Below are positions 8,208-17,054 of a DNA stretch of 64,000 nucleotides, one piece after another. Under the pieces are notes generated by a model. That model worked only from the letters and a program-made list of their open reading frames with translations. It was not told the DNA's origin and ran no database searches. Both the position numbers and the translations under genes were made by a program. The first letter of the stretch is position 1. Each line of letters begins with the position of its first letter. This stretch comes from Microbacterium gorillae (GTDB lineage Bacteria; Actinomycetota; Actinomycetes; Actinomycetales; Microbacteriaceae): positions 117,671-181,670 of the forward strand of contig NZ_LN648871.1 in assembly GCF_000826185.2 (NCBI RefSeq), written 5' to 3'.

Positions 8208-9086
8208 ATGCCCTCCATCGCGTTCACCAAAGGTCACGGGACCGGTAACGACTTCGTGATCGTCGCCGACCCGGAGGGTGAGCTCGAACTCACCGCCGCG
8301 CAGGTCGCGGCGCTCTGCGATCGCCGGTTCGGAATCGGTGCGGACGGGCTGCTGCGCGTCGTCCGCTCATCCGCGATCCCGGCGGGCGCGGAGATCCTCG
8401 CGGAGGAGCCGGACGCGGAGTGGTTCATGGATTACCGCAACGCGGACGGATCCATCGCCGAGATGTGCGGCAACGGCACGCGCGTGTTCGCGCGCTATCT
8501 GCTCGAGAACGGCCTCGCCGAGATCCCGGCCGGGTCCACGCTGCCGATCGGCACCCGGGCAGGGGTCAAGGACATCGCCCGCTCGACGAACGGCTTCCAG
8601 GTGGACCTCGGCCGCTGGCGGTTGTCCGGCGACGACGTGCTGGTGCGCGCCCGCGGACTCGAGGTGGCACGTCCCTCGCTCGGCATCGACGTCGGTAATC
8701 CGCACGTCGTCGTCGCGCTGAGCTCCGTCGCCGAACTGGAGGCGCTCGACCTCACCACTGCGCCGGTGCTGGACCCGGCCCTGCCGGGCGGCGCGAACGT
8801 GGAGTTCGTCGTCCCGTCGGACCCGCTGGTCACCGACGGCATCGGCGAGATCCGCATGCGCGTGTACGAGCGCGGCGTGGGGGAGACCCTGAGCTGCGGC
8901 ACCGGCACCGCGGCCGCGGCGCTCGCGGTGCGTCACTGGGCCGGACCCTCCGCCCCCGCGCACTGGCGCGTCCACGTTCCCGGGGGAACGCTCGCGGTGC
9001 GAGCCTTCCCGACCGAAGAGGGCGAGCACGTCGCACTGTCCGGTCCCGCGGAACTGGTGTACGCCGGCTCCATCGTGGTCGCCTGA
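8208..9086 (+). CDS. dapF: diaminopimelate epimerase DapF
   Basis: DapF interconverts LL- and meso-diaminopimelate for lysine and peptidoglycan synthesis, using two cysteines without a cofactor. Both are present, Cys87 in EMCGNGTR and Cys230 in LSCGTGTAA. The 292-residue length is normal. TAGGAT (8196-8201) lies six bases before the ATG, so the transcript is probably leaderless. The following gene starts within the dapF stop (TGATG). Confidence 0.95.
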   Translation: MPSIAFTKGHGTGNDFVIVADPEGELELTAAQVAALCDRRFGIGADGLLRVVRSSAIPAGAEILAEEPDAEWFMDYRNADGSIAEMCGNGTRVFARYLLENGLAEIPAGSTLPIGTRAGVKDIARSTNGFQVDLGRWRLSGDDVLVRARGLEVARPSLGIDVGNPHVVVALSSVAELEALDLTTAPVLDPALPGGANVEFVVPSDPLVTDGIGEIRMRVYERGVGETLSCGTGTAAAALAVRHWAGPSAPAHWRVHVPGGTLAVRAFPTEEGEHVALSGPAELVYAGSIVVA

Positions 9087-9592
9087 TGTCCGACGAGCCC
9101 GTCGTCGAGGACGCGCACGAGCTGCGACGCTGCGATGCCTGCGCACGCACGGCCATCGCGGACGCCGCTGCGGTCTGGCGAGCGCACGAGCGTCGCGATG
9201 CGGCCGAGCTGGTGCACATCGCGATGGAGGCCCTGCTCTCCGGTCACGCGGATGACCACGTGATCGCGCTTGCGGGCGTCACCGGCGATGACCTCATCAG
9301 TGAGATCGAGGCGTACACGGCGGCCGTTGTCGGCACCGACGCCCCGGACCCGGTCGCCTGTGCGGCCGGACATGCGCGGCGCTACGTCGGCGGACGCGTC
9401 CGTGCCACCGGTGCGATGGCGGCGGAGGTGTTCCTCGGCGACGTGCTGGAGGACGCCGACTGGTCCGCGCCGTCGCAGCTGGCCTCCTTCGCAGCGCTGT
9501 GGGACGATCCCGACGCCGCCCCGGAAGCGTCTATCGCCGCCGCCCGCGCCCTGCTCCGCTCCCGCTGCCCGGCAGGTGTCTGCGAGTTCTGA
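9086..9592 (+). CDS. hypothetical protein coupled to dapF
   Basis: I do not recognise this 168-residue soluble protein. It has an alanine-rich, mostly helical composition. A CDAC pair lies near residue 16, and two more cysteines are at the C-terminus (SRCPAGVCEF), which could form a metal or disulfide site. The ATG overlaps the dapF stop (TGATG), so it is translationally coupled. Codon use matches its neighbours, which supports a real gene. A short hairpin follows at 9652-9670. Confidence 0.65.
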   Translation: MSDEPVVEDAHELRRCDACARTAIADAAAVWRAHERRDAAELVHIAMEALLSGHADDHVIALAGVTGDDLISEIEAYTAAVVGTDAPDPVACAAGHARRYVGGRVRATGAMAAEVFLGDVLEDADWSAPSQLASFAALWDDPDAAPEASIAAARALLRSRCPAGVCEF

Positions 9593-9651
9593 CGTGCGAA
9601 CCGCCGCGGGTCGCGGAGCAGCGTCCCATCGCGCAATGCTCGGGTGGATGT

Positions 9652-9670
9652 CGACACCTTCCCTGTGTCG
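9652..9670. terminator. weak hairpin after dapF operon
   Basis: CGACAC and GTGTCG form a 6-base stem with a 7-base loop in the gap between two convergent genes. There is no T-run. It may help termination, but it is short. Confidence 0.3.
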
Positions 9671-9724
9671 GGACGACGCTCGCGGGGTCCTCTCGACGCA
9701 CGTCCGGACGGTGACCCGGTGGCG

Positions 9725-10513
9725 TCAGCCCACCGTGCCGACGGCGAGGAGGTGGGCGCTCTGGTCGCGAATGGCCGGGGTCGATGAGGCGGCGTCGGCG
9801 ATCACGCGCGCTGCCGCGACGAGCTCCGCGTCAGCCGTGGCGATGCCCTCCAGGAACAGCCCGGCCGGACCCTCGACGCCGTGCACCACGACCTGAGTCA
9901 CTCCGGCTGCGCTGAGCTCGCTCGCGAGTTCCTCTGCCGTGTGGAAGTGCCCGGCCGGGAAGCGGAGGGTCGGTGACGGGGTTCCGCTCGCGAGGAGCTC
10001 GGTCCACGCCGCCGGGAACGGCGCAGACGCGTCGCGTTCGGCCGAGACCGCCTGGAACGAGACCAACCGAGAGAGCCCGACCGCCGCGATCAGACCGCCG
10101 GGACGCGTCACCCGGACCGCCTCGGACAGCGCCGCCTGACGCCCCGCGGCGTCGAGATGGTAGAGCGGACCGAGCAGGAGGGCGGCGTCGAAGGCGCCGT
10201 CCGGGAACGGAAGATCCCGCGCATCCCCGACCCGGGCCGGAATGCCGAGCCCGCGCGCAGCGTCCACGTGTCCAGGGATCGGATCCAGCAGCTCCACGAC
10301 GCACTGGCGGCGCTGGAGGGCCGCCGCGTGCCGTCCGGTGCCGCCGCCGATGTCGACCACGCTCGCTCCGTCCGGAATCCGGTCCCGCAGCAGCGCCTGC
10401 GTTCGATCGAACTCCAGCGGCCCCTGCGCGGAACGAGAAGTCAGGCGCGCGTCCTCGTCGAACTGTTCGCGGTAGTACCGCTGGATCCGGGCGTCGAGGT
10501 CGTTCGTGCTCAT
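9725..10513 (-). CDS. class I SAM-dependent methyltransferase
   Basis: This 262-residue UbiE/COQ5-like methyltransferase has the SAM motif I VVDIGGGTGRHA near residue 54. Motif II/III segments follow (ARVGDARDLPFPDGAFDAALLLGPLYHL, then RPGGLIAAV). The start at 10513 (MSTNDLDARIQRYY) lies six bases from a CAGGGT -10 box on the minus strand (10520-10525), so it is probably leaderless. The substrate is unknown. It is divergent from a membrane-anchored hypothetical protein that has the same promoter layout. Confidence 0.82.
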   Translation of the reverse strand: MSTNDLDARIQRYYREQFDEDARLTSRSAQGPLEFDRTQALLRDRIPDGASVVDIGGGTGRHAAALQRRQCVVELLDPIPGHVDAARGLGIPARVGDARDLPFPDGAFDAALLLGPLYHLDAAGRQAALSEAVRVTRPGGLIAAVGLSRLVSFQAVSAERDASAPFPAAWTELLASGTPSPTLRFPAGHFHTAEELASELSAAGVTQVVVHGVEGPAGLFLEGIATADAELVAAARVIADAASSTPAIRDQSAHLLAVGTVG

Positions 10514-10588
10514 CCGACCACCCTGCCGGACCCTTCGCGGCAAGGCAACGAAACACGATGGGGAGTCCGCGTGGGGCAGGATGGGCCC

Positions 10589-11752
10589 ATGCTGACGGAT
10601 GAGGAACGCGCAGAGCTGCGCGAGCTGAGGCGCCTCGCGTTCGGCGCGACCGCGACGCCGTTGACGGACGCCGAGTCCGGGCGGATGGCCGAGCTGGAAC
10701 GCGGATCGCGCCCGTCAGCGCTCGCCCGTCCGGCAGCCCGCGCGGATGCCCCACCGCCCGCGGCCGACGCGGCGTCGGCTCCGACGAACGGCGGTGCATC
10801 GCCCGTCGCCGTGGCGGCCGCCCTCCCGGACGAGGCCGGACCGCGACGTCGACGGACCGGCCCGGTCATCGCGGCCGCCATCGCAGCCGTCGCCGTGCTC
10901 GCCTTCGTCGGCGGCTGGGTCGCCGCTCCCCGGGGGGCCGCGCCGACCGAGGCAGGGGTCTCCGCGCTCGCCGACCGGTTGGCCGCCATGCGCACGGCCG
11001 TGGCTGCCGCCGCCGCGACCGCGAACGCCGACCCGGACAAGCTCGAGTGGGTCGCTTCGACACCCATCGGCGAGGTGTGGTCGGCACCGGCCGCGTCCTC
11101 GACGTGCGCGCTCGTCGTACCCGATGACGCGGACCCGGCGCGGTCGGTCGCGATCGATCCGGCGATGGTGCAGGTGACGTGCGGAATCACCGCGGACTCC
11201 GCTGTCGTTCTCGGCAGTCTCGGAACGCTCGTCGCCAACGGCGGGGTCACGTCATTCGTCGCGGAATTCGAGGTCCATGCGTCCTGGCTCAACGGCCGCC
11301 TGCAGGTGGAGAACGCGTTGACGTCAAGCCTGGAAGACGCCGGCGGGACGATCATGCCCGCGCCGGACGCGACCGCGGCGAAGGGCACCGACACCACACC
11401 GGCGACCCTCGCGCGCGCCGTGGCGGGCCTGTCCGGGGACTCCGGCTCGGTCTCCGCTCAGCTCGCCGGGATCATCGGCAACGCCATCGTGTGGGAAGCG
11501 ACGATGTCCGACGGCTCGCACTGCGGGGTCTTCGCGCACAGCGACGTCGTTCCGTCGTCCGCGAACATCGCACTGTTCGGCTGCGTGGGTGGACCCGAGA
11601 CCGAGCTCGTGCTCGAGGGCGGCTCCGGCACCGTCTTCGTGGACGCGAGCACGGGTCGGACCATCTTCGACACCGCGTGGGTGCAGGGACTGAACCTGCA
11701 CCTGCTGCTCGGGGAAGACGGAACCGCGAGCCTCGCCCTGCGCGCGGACTGA
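10589..11752 (+). CDS. membrane-anchored hypothetical protein
   Basis: The 387-residue product has a charged N-terminal cytoplasmic region of about 90 residues, one transmembrane helix (VIAAAIAAVAVLAFVGGWV, near residues 92-110) and a large extracellular C-terminal domain. I do not recognise a family. The N-terminal MLTDEERAELRELRRLAFG is a helical motif often seen in short actinobacterial membrane proteins. The reading frame is open much further upstream, but coding character begins here, and CAGGAT (10577-10582) lies six bases before this ATG. Cysteines in the external domain may form disulfides. It ends three bases before the convergent methyltransferase gene. Confidence 0.7.
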   Translation: MLTDEERAELRELRRLAFGATATPLTDAESGRMAELERGSRPSALARPAARADAPPPAADAASAPTNGGASPVAVAAALPDEAGPRRRRTGPVIAAAIAAVAVLAFVGGWVAAPRGAAPTEAGVSALADRLAAMRTAVAAAAATANADPDKLEWVASTPIGEVWSAPAASSTCALVVPDDADPARSVAIDPAMVQVTCGITADSAVVLGSLGTLVANGGVTSFVAEFEVHASWLNGRLQVENALTSSLEDAGGTIMPAPDATAAKGTDTTPATLARAVAGLSGDSGSVSAQLAGIIGNAIVWEATMSDGSHCGVFAHSDVVPSSANIALFGCVGGPETELVLEGGSGTVFVDASTGRTIFDTAWVQGLNLHLLLGEDGTASLALRAD

Positions 11753-11755
11753 ACC

Positions 11756-12397
11756 TCAGACCGTCTCGATGCTGTCCGTGCGCGGGGTGCCGTGGTGGCG
11801 GACCTTCAGGACGCGGAAGCCCTTGCTGGTCGCCGCCCGATGGATGCTGAAACCGTCGTGGAATTCGGCCGCCATCCAGCGCTGCAGGGAGTCCGACCCG
11901 AGCTGCCGCGCGACCACGAGCCACGCGTCGCTGCGCTCGTCCAGGCGCGGGATCCAGCGCTCGAGCAGGCCGTGCAGTTCGTTCTTCCCGACCCGGATCG
12001 GGGGATTGGACCAGATCGTGCGGAATGACACATCGTCCGGAACCTCATCCGGGGTGACCGCGGTGATGTTCTCGAGCCCGAGTTCCGCGGCGTTCTGACG
12101 GGTCAGTTCGAGCGAGCGCTCGTTGACGTCCACCGCCCACACACGGGCGTGCGGGGAGAGCATCGCCATGGTGAGCGCGACCGGACCCCAACCGCACCCG
12201 AGGTCCAGGAAGTCTCCGCCGGGCGGTGGCGGGGGCGTGTGCGAGAGCAGCACGGATGTGCCGACGTCGAGGTGTCCGGGGGAGAAGGTTCCGGCGGCCG
12301 TGGTGAGTTCCACGGAGCGTCCGGCGAGGGTGACGGAGATGCGTCGGGGCTTGGCTTCGCTCGACGGTGTCTCGCTGAAGTAGTGGTCACCGGTCAT
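11756..12397 (-). CDS. RsmC-like class I methyltransferase
   Basis: This 213-residue protein matches the C-terminal catalytic half of the RsmC/RlmG rRNA guanine-N2 methyltransferases. The SAM motif is LDLGCGWGPVAL and the catalytic NPPI motif is in TIWSNPPIRVG. The first residues HYFSETPSSE are typical of the actinobacterial single-domain form. The start at 12397 is supported by TAGTCT seven bases upstream (12405-12410, minus strand). It probably methylates 16S or 23S rRNA, but the exact target is not certain. It is divergent from hflX. Confidence 0.82.
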   Translation of the reverse strand: MTGDHYFSETPSSEAKPRRISVTLAGRSVELTTAAGTFSPGHLDVGTSVLLSHTPPPPPGGDFLDLGCGWGPVALTMAMLSPHARVWAVDVNERSLELTRQNAAELGLENITAVTPDEVPDDVSFRTIWSNPPIRVGKNELHGLLERWIPRLDERSDAWLVVARQLGSDSLQRWMAAEFHDGFSIHRAATSKGFRVLKVRHHGTPRTDSIETV

Positions 12398-12482
12398 GAC
12401 CAGCCAGACTACCGCAGGGAACAGTCCGGCGAGGGATAGGGTTAACTTCCCCGAGCGCGGCTTTCGCGCCCCGAAAGGACCC

Positions 12483-14024
12483 ATGAAGCACACCGATTCC
12501 CCGTCCCCGGACGACACCACCACCGAGCCGCGCGACGACGATGCGCAGGTCGACCTGATCGACCGCGTGCTCTCGCGAGCGGGCAGCCGCGCCAGCGTGA
12601 GCCTGCACGGCAGTGCGCAAGCGCTGCAGGACACGCGCACGGCCGGTCACGGCGACAGCGACGGTGCGCAGTGGGACCTCGAGGAGCGGCACGCGCTGCG
12701 TCGTGTGCCGGGCCTGTCCACGGAGCTCGAGGACGTCACCGAGGTCGAGTACCGTCAGCTGCGCCTGGAGAACGTCGTGCTCATCGGCGTGTACCCGCAG
12801 GGGTCGCAGGGCGACGCGGAGAACTCGCTCCGTGAGCTCGCCGCGCTCGCGGAGACCGCGGGTGCGATCGTGCTGGACGGTCTGCTGCAGCGCCGTCCGC
12901 ACCCGGACCCCGCGACCTATATCGGCCGCGGCAAGGCCGCCGAGCTCAAGGACATCGTCGCCGCCCTCGGCGCGGACACGGTGATCGCCGACTCCGAACT
13001 CGCCGCCAGCCAGCGCCGAGCGCTGGAGGACGTCGTCAAGGTGAAGGTCATCGACCGCACCACGGTGATCCTGGACATCTTCAGCCAGCACGCGAAGAGC
13101 CGCGAGGGCAAGGCGCAGGTCGAACTCGCCCAGCTCGAGTACCTGCTGCCGCGCCTGCGCGGTTGGGGTGACTCGATGAGCCGCCAGGCCGGTGGCCAGG
13201 TCGGCGCCGGCGGCGCGGGCATGGGCTCGCGCGGCCCCGGTGAGACGAAGATCGAGCTGGACCGCCGCCGCATCCGCACGCGGATGGCGCAGCTGCGCAA
13301 GCAGATCAAGGACTTCGCCCCCGCCCGTGACGCCAAGCGCGCCGAGCGCAAGCGCAACACCATTCCGTCCGTCGCCATCGCCGGTTACACCAACGCCGGC
13401 AAGTCCTCGCTGCTGAACCGGCTCACTGACGCCGGAGTGCTCGTCGAGAACGCGCTGTTCGCGACCCTGGACGCCACGACCCGTCGCACCGAGAGCGCGG
13501 ACGGCCGCGTGTTCACGCTGACCGACACCGTCGGCTTCGTCCGGAACCTGCCGCATCAGCTCGTCGAGGCGTTCCGCTCCACGCTGGAGGAGGTCGGTGA
13601 CGCCGACGTCATCGTCCACGTCGTGGACGGCTCGCACCCCGACCCGGCGGCGCAGCTGCAGACCGTCCGCGATGTGATGGCGGACACCGGTGCCCGCGAC
13701 GCCCGCGAGATCGTCGTGTTCAACAAGGCCGATCTCGTCGACGACGACTCGCGCCTCGTCCTGCGTGGACTGGTGCCGGACGCGCACTTCGTGTCCTCCC
13801 GCACCGGTGAGGGGGTCGCCGAACTGCGTGCCGCGGTCGAGGACGCGCTGCCGCTGCCGGCGGTGGAGATCACCGCTCTGGTGCCGTACGACCGTGGCGA
13901 CCTGGTCTCGCAGATCCACGAGTCCGGGTTGCTGCTGAGTTCGGAGCACACCGAGGGTGGCACCCGCGTGCACGCGCACGTCGGCGAGCGCCTGGCCGCC
14001 GAGCTCCGCCCCTTCGCGGTCTGA
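12483..14024 (+). CDS. hflX: ribosome-associated GTPase HflX
   Basis: HflX is a ribosome-splitting GTPase that rescues stalled ribosomes under stress. The 513-residue protein has the N-terminal nucleotide-binding HflX domain, a helical linker with GSRGPGETKIELDRRRI, and the G domain. G1 is GYTNAGKSSLL, G3 is DTVGFV and G4 is NKADLVD. The start at 12483 (MKHTDSPSP) has a GAAAGGA site upstream. The open frame extends 29 codons further but without coding character. Its N-terminal extension of about 60 residues is rich in charged residues and probably disordered. Confidence 0.93.
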   Translation: MKHTDSPSPDDTTTEPRDDDAQVDLIDRVLSRAGSRASVSLHGSAQALQDTRTAGHGDSDGAQWDLEERHALRRVPGLSTELEDVTEVEYRQLRLENVVLIGVYPQGSQGDAENSLRELAALAETAGAIVLDGLLQRRPHPDPATYIGRGKAAELKDIVAALGADTVIADSELAASQRRALEDVVKVKVIDRTTVILDIFSQHAKSREGKAQVELAQLEYLLPRLRGWGDSMSRQAGGQVGAGGAGMGSRGPGETKIELDRRRIRTRMAQLRKQIKDFAPARDAKRAERKRNTIPSVAIAGYTNAGKSSLLNRLTDAGVLVENALFATLDATTRRTESADGRVFTLTDTVGFVRNLPHQLVEAFRSTLEEVGDADVIVHVVDGSHPDPAAQLQTVRDVMADTGARDAREIVVFNKADLVDDDSRLVLRGLVPDAHFVSSRTGEGVAELRAAVEDALPLPAVEITALVPYDRGDLVSQIHESGLLLSSEHTEGGTRVHAHVGERLAAELRPFAV

Positions 14025-14042
14025 TCAGCTTCCCGGACGGGG

Positions 14043-15929
14043 TCAGTCCAGCGTGAGGGGGCGGGCGTCGGCGGGGGTGAAGTCGAAGACCGCGCCGAGG
14101 AACGCGAGCTCCAGCTCCGCCGCCGCGACGATCGTCTCGCGCTGGCGGAAGCCGTGCGATTCGCCGGCGAACAGGACGTACTTGTGCGGCACACCGTTGG
14201 CCACGAGAGCGTCCCGCAGCGCCTCGGACTGGTTCGGTGGAACCACCGGGTCCTGATCGCCCTGCAGGATCAGCACCGGGGCGTGGATCTCGGACACGTG
14301 CGTCACGGGGGACCGCTCGATGTAGACGGCCTCATCCTCCGGCCAGCGGCCGATGAGGCCGTCCAGGTAACGCGACTCGAAGTCGTGCGTGTCGGTGGCG
14401 AGGGAGCGCAGGTCCGTGACGCCGTAGCGGTCGATGCCCGCCGCGAACACGTCGCCGCGGGCCAGTGCGCCGAGGACCGTGAGCCCGCCCGCGGAGCCGC
14501 CCCTGATCGCCAGACGCGCCGGATCCGCAGCACCGGAGGACGCCAGGCCGGTGGCGGCGGACAGCACGTCGTCCACGTCGACGACGCCCCACGAATTGCG
14601 GAGGCGCTCGCGGTACGCCCGGCCGTAGCCGGTGGACCCGCCGTAGTTCACATCGAGCACGCCGATGCCCCGACTGGTGAAGAACGCCACCGCGGGTGAC
14701 ACCTCACCGGCGACGTGGGAGGTCGGGCCGCCGTGCGCGAGCACCACGTAGGGAGCGCGTTCGTCCGGGTCCGCCGTCACGTCCGGGTTCGTCGGCGGAT
14801 AGTCGAAGGCGTGCACGTCCCCGAGTCGACCCGGATACGTGACCTCGCGCGCCACCGGCAACCAGGACGCGTCCCACGGTGCCGTGCCACCGACCACGCG
14901 GCGCAGCGAGGACGGGTCGTCCACGTCGAGCTCCCACACCCCGCTCGGGTGCAGCGAACTGCTCCCCGTGAGCAGCACGGTGGTGGCGCGCACGTCGAAC
15001 GTCTGGATCCCGGCGGTCAGGGGGACATCCAGCACGGTGACAGAGCCGGCCGCATCCGTGCCGATCAGCACCAGCTCGTCCGTGCCGTTCGTGCGCACCG
15101 CGACGATGCGTCCGTCCGACAACGGACGGAACCAGGAGCTGCCGAGCACCCACTGCGGACCACCCGTGTCGGCGTCGGCGGGGGACACCGGCGTCACGGC
15201 TCCCGCCGCGGAGCGGTACAGGTTCCATCGGCCGGTCGGGTCGTCGCTGAACAGCAGCTCGCGCGGACCGGTCCACTCCACCTGCGTCGCGTCCTGGCGG
15301 GACAGGACGTCCCACGTCGTCACGCCGGCGTCCGTGATGTGACCGACGCGCAGCTCCGCGTCATCCCACGGCATCGACGGATGATCCCAGGCGATCCACG
15401 CGAGCTGCGACCCGTCCGGCGACAGTCGCGGCTGGCTGAGGAAGTCGGACCCCGCCACGAGCGATCGGACGCCGGACCCGTCCAGCGCGATCGCCACGAT
15501 GTCGCGGGACGGGACCACGGCATCGGTGTGCGTCTCCCGGACGGCGAGCAGCTCGCCGCCGCTCAGCACGAGGCCGCCGTACCGGGAGGCCGGCGCCTCC
15601 GGGGTGAGCGGACGCGGCTCGGCGGCGTCCGCGTCCAGGGCGTAGACGCGCTGATCGGACGCCTCGACGAACAGCAGCACGCCGTCGGGGGTCGCCGTCC
15701 ACGCACCCCCGCCGTACTCGTGGACCCGGGACCGCGCGCTCCACGGCGCCGGCAGCACGGGGACGTCGGACCCCTCCCGGAAGACAGCGCCACGGCCGCC
15801 CTCCGCCGCCAGCGCCTGCCCCCACCACACCTCATCGCCGACGTAGCGGGCTCCGTCCAGGCGCAGGGAGGAGGCGGCGACATCCTCCGCGGAGATGGGG
15901 GAGGGCCAGGTTCCGTAGGGGTGCGTCAT
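14043..15929 (-). CDS. S9 family prolyl oligopeptidase-like serine peptidase
   Basis: This 628-residue protein has a beta-propeller N-terminal domain (about residues 1-370) with repeated WD/PD-like blades and a C-terminal alpha/beta-hydrolase peptidase domain. The catalytic serine is in GGSAGG, the aspartate in LQGDQDPVV and the histidine in GESHGFR. It probably cleaves short peptides in the cytoplasm, as no signal peptide is visible. TAGGGT lies six bases upstream of the ATG on the minus strand (15936-15941), so it appears leaderless. Residue specificity cannot be read from sequence. Confidence 0.88.
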   Translation of the reverse strand: MTHPYGTWPSPISAEDVAASSLRLDGARYVGDEVWWGQALAAEGGRGAVFREGSDVPVLPAPWSARSRVHEYGGGAWTATPDGVLLFVEASDQRVYALDADAAEPRPLTPEAPASRYGGLVLSGGELLAVRETHTDAVVPSRDIVAIALDGSGVRSLVAGSDFLSQPRLSPDGSQLAWIAWDHPSMPWDDAELRVGHITDAGVTTWDVLSRQDATQVEWTGPRELLFSDDPTGRWNLYRSAAGAVTPVSPADADTGGPQWVLGSSWFRPLSDGRIVAVRTNGTDELVLIGTDAAGSVTVLDVPLTAGIQTFDVRATTVLLTGSSSLHPSGVWELDVDDPSSLRRVVGGTAPWDASWLPVAREVTYPGRLGDVHAFDYPPTNPDVTADPDERAPYVVLAHGGPTSHVAGEVSPAVAFFTSRGIGVLDVNYGGSTGYGRAYRERLRNSWGVVDVDDVLSAATGLASSGAADPARLAIRGGSAGGLTVLGALARGDVFAAGIDRYGVTDLRSLATDTHDFESRYLDGLIGRWPEDEAVYIERSPVTHVSEIHAPVLILQGDQDPVVPPNQSEALRDALVANGVPHKYVLFAGESHGFRQRETIVAAAELELAFLGAVFDFTPADARPLTLD

Positions 15930-15976
15930 CCCTCGACCCTATGCGGCCGTGACCCGTCGATGCGTGGGGCGGAGCC

Positions 15977-16075
15977 GACACAATGTGTCACATGGTCCGG
16001 CCGCTCAGAGCCGCCGTCTAGGGTTATTGCCAGAGCAGCGGCCGGTCCCGGCCCCGTCCGTCAATCGCACGGACG
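15977..16075 (+). promoter_or_regulatory. metF upstream region with palindrome and hairpin
   Basis: GACACAATGTGTC (15977-15989) is a perfect 13-base palindrome. Further down, GGCCGGTCCCGGCC forms a second dyad near 16040-16053. CGTCCGT (16055-16061) and ACGGACG (16069-16075) form a hairpin with a 7-base loop ending 25 bases before the metF ATG. TAGGGT at 16019-16024 is a possible -10 box. I could not match the region to SAM, SAH or cobalamin riboswitch cores. The palindrome may bind a methionine regulator. Confidence 0.4.
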
Positions 16076-16100
16076 CGAACCCAGCGACGAAGGCACATTC

Positions 16101-17054
16101 ATGAGTGAGATCACTGCGCCCGCGGGCGTACCGTTCTCCTTCGAGCTGTACCCGCCCCGGACCGAGAAATCCCTCGACGCGCTGCACCACACGATCCAGC
16201 AGTTGGCCGCGGTCGACCCGAGCTTCATCTCGGTCACCTACGGTGCTGGTGGGTCCGTCGGCGGCAAATCGCTGGACGTACTCCGCTACATCCGCGAGAA
16301 CACCCCGGTCGAGCCCCTCGCGCACCTCACGTGCGTCGGCAACACGTACGCCGGGGCCGCGGCGCTGATCCGGGAGTTCCTGGACGCGGGCATTCGCAGC
16401 TTCCTCGCTCTCCGCGGCGACCTGCCGGCAGGCGTCAGCGAGGCGGACGCGTTCGTCGGTGACCTGGAGACCTCGTCCCAGCTCGCACAACTGATCGACC
16501 GCGTCCAGGCCGAGCGCGCGCCGTACACCGAGGGCCTGATTCCGGGACACCCGCAGGCGGCCCGCGTGGACCGTCGCGAGAAGGTGCAGATCGCCGTCGC
16601 CGCGTTCCCGAACGGACACCCGCGCTCGCGGCACTCGCGCGAGCACATCGACGCCCTGCTGGCCAAGCAGGCCTCCGGTGCGACGCTCGCGATCACGCAG
16701 CTGTTCTTCCACCCCGAGGACTACCTCGGTTTCGTCTCCCGTGCCCGCGACGCCGGTGTGACGATCCCGATCCTGCCCGGCATCATGCCGATCACCGCTC
16801 CGACGCGGCTCAAGCGCGTGCTGGAGCTCAGCGGCGAGCAGATCCCGGGCGAACTGCAGGTGGCGCTCGAGGTCGAGCCGACCCCCGAGGGACAGCGCGA
16901 GCTCGGCATCGCCTACGCCGCGAAGCTGGCGCGAGCCGTCGTCGACGGTGGCGCTCCCGGAGTCCATCTCTACGCCTTCAACAACCATGACACGGTCCTC
17001 GCGGTGCTCCGCGAGGCCGGCATCCTCACCTCACAGAAGGAGAACGCACGATGA
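16101..17054 (+). CDS. metF: methylenetetrahydrofolate reductase MetF
   Basis: MetF is an FAD enzyme that reduces 5,10-methylene-THF to 5-methyl-THF, the methyl donor for the following gene metE. The 317-residue TIM barrel has the family features FSFELYPPRTEKS at the start, the glutamate of which is catalytic, then TYGAGGS and HLTCVG. The ATG at 16101 is chosen by homology. The open frame extends far upstream but only as antisense of the peptidase gene. The stop overlaps the metE start by four bases (ATGA). Confidence 0.94.
   Translation: MSEITAPAGVPFSFELYPPRTEKSLDALHHTIQQLAAVDPSFISVTYGAGGSVGGKSLDVLRYIRENTPVEPLAHLTCVGNTYAGAAALIREFLDAGIRSFLALRGDLPAGVSEADAFVGDLETSSQLAQLIDRVQAERAPYTEGLIPGHPQAARVDRREKVQIAVAAFPNGHPRSRHSREHIDALLAKQASGATLAITQLFFHPEDYLGFVSRARDAGVTIPILPGIMPITAPTRLKRVLELSGEQIPGELQVALEVEPTPEGQRELGIAYAAKLARAVVDGGAPGVHLYAFNNHDTVLAVLREAGILTSQKENAR

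Noticed and set aside
15930..16100. SAM or cobalamin riboswitch upstream of metF
   Set aside because: None of the conserved core segments of the known classes could be found. Only dyads are visible.
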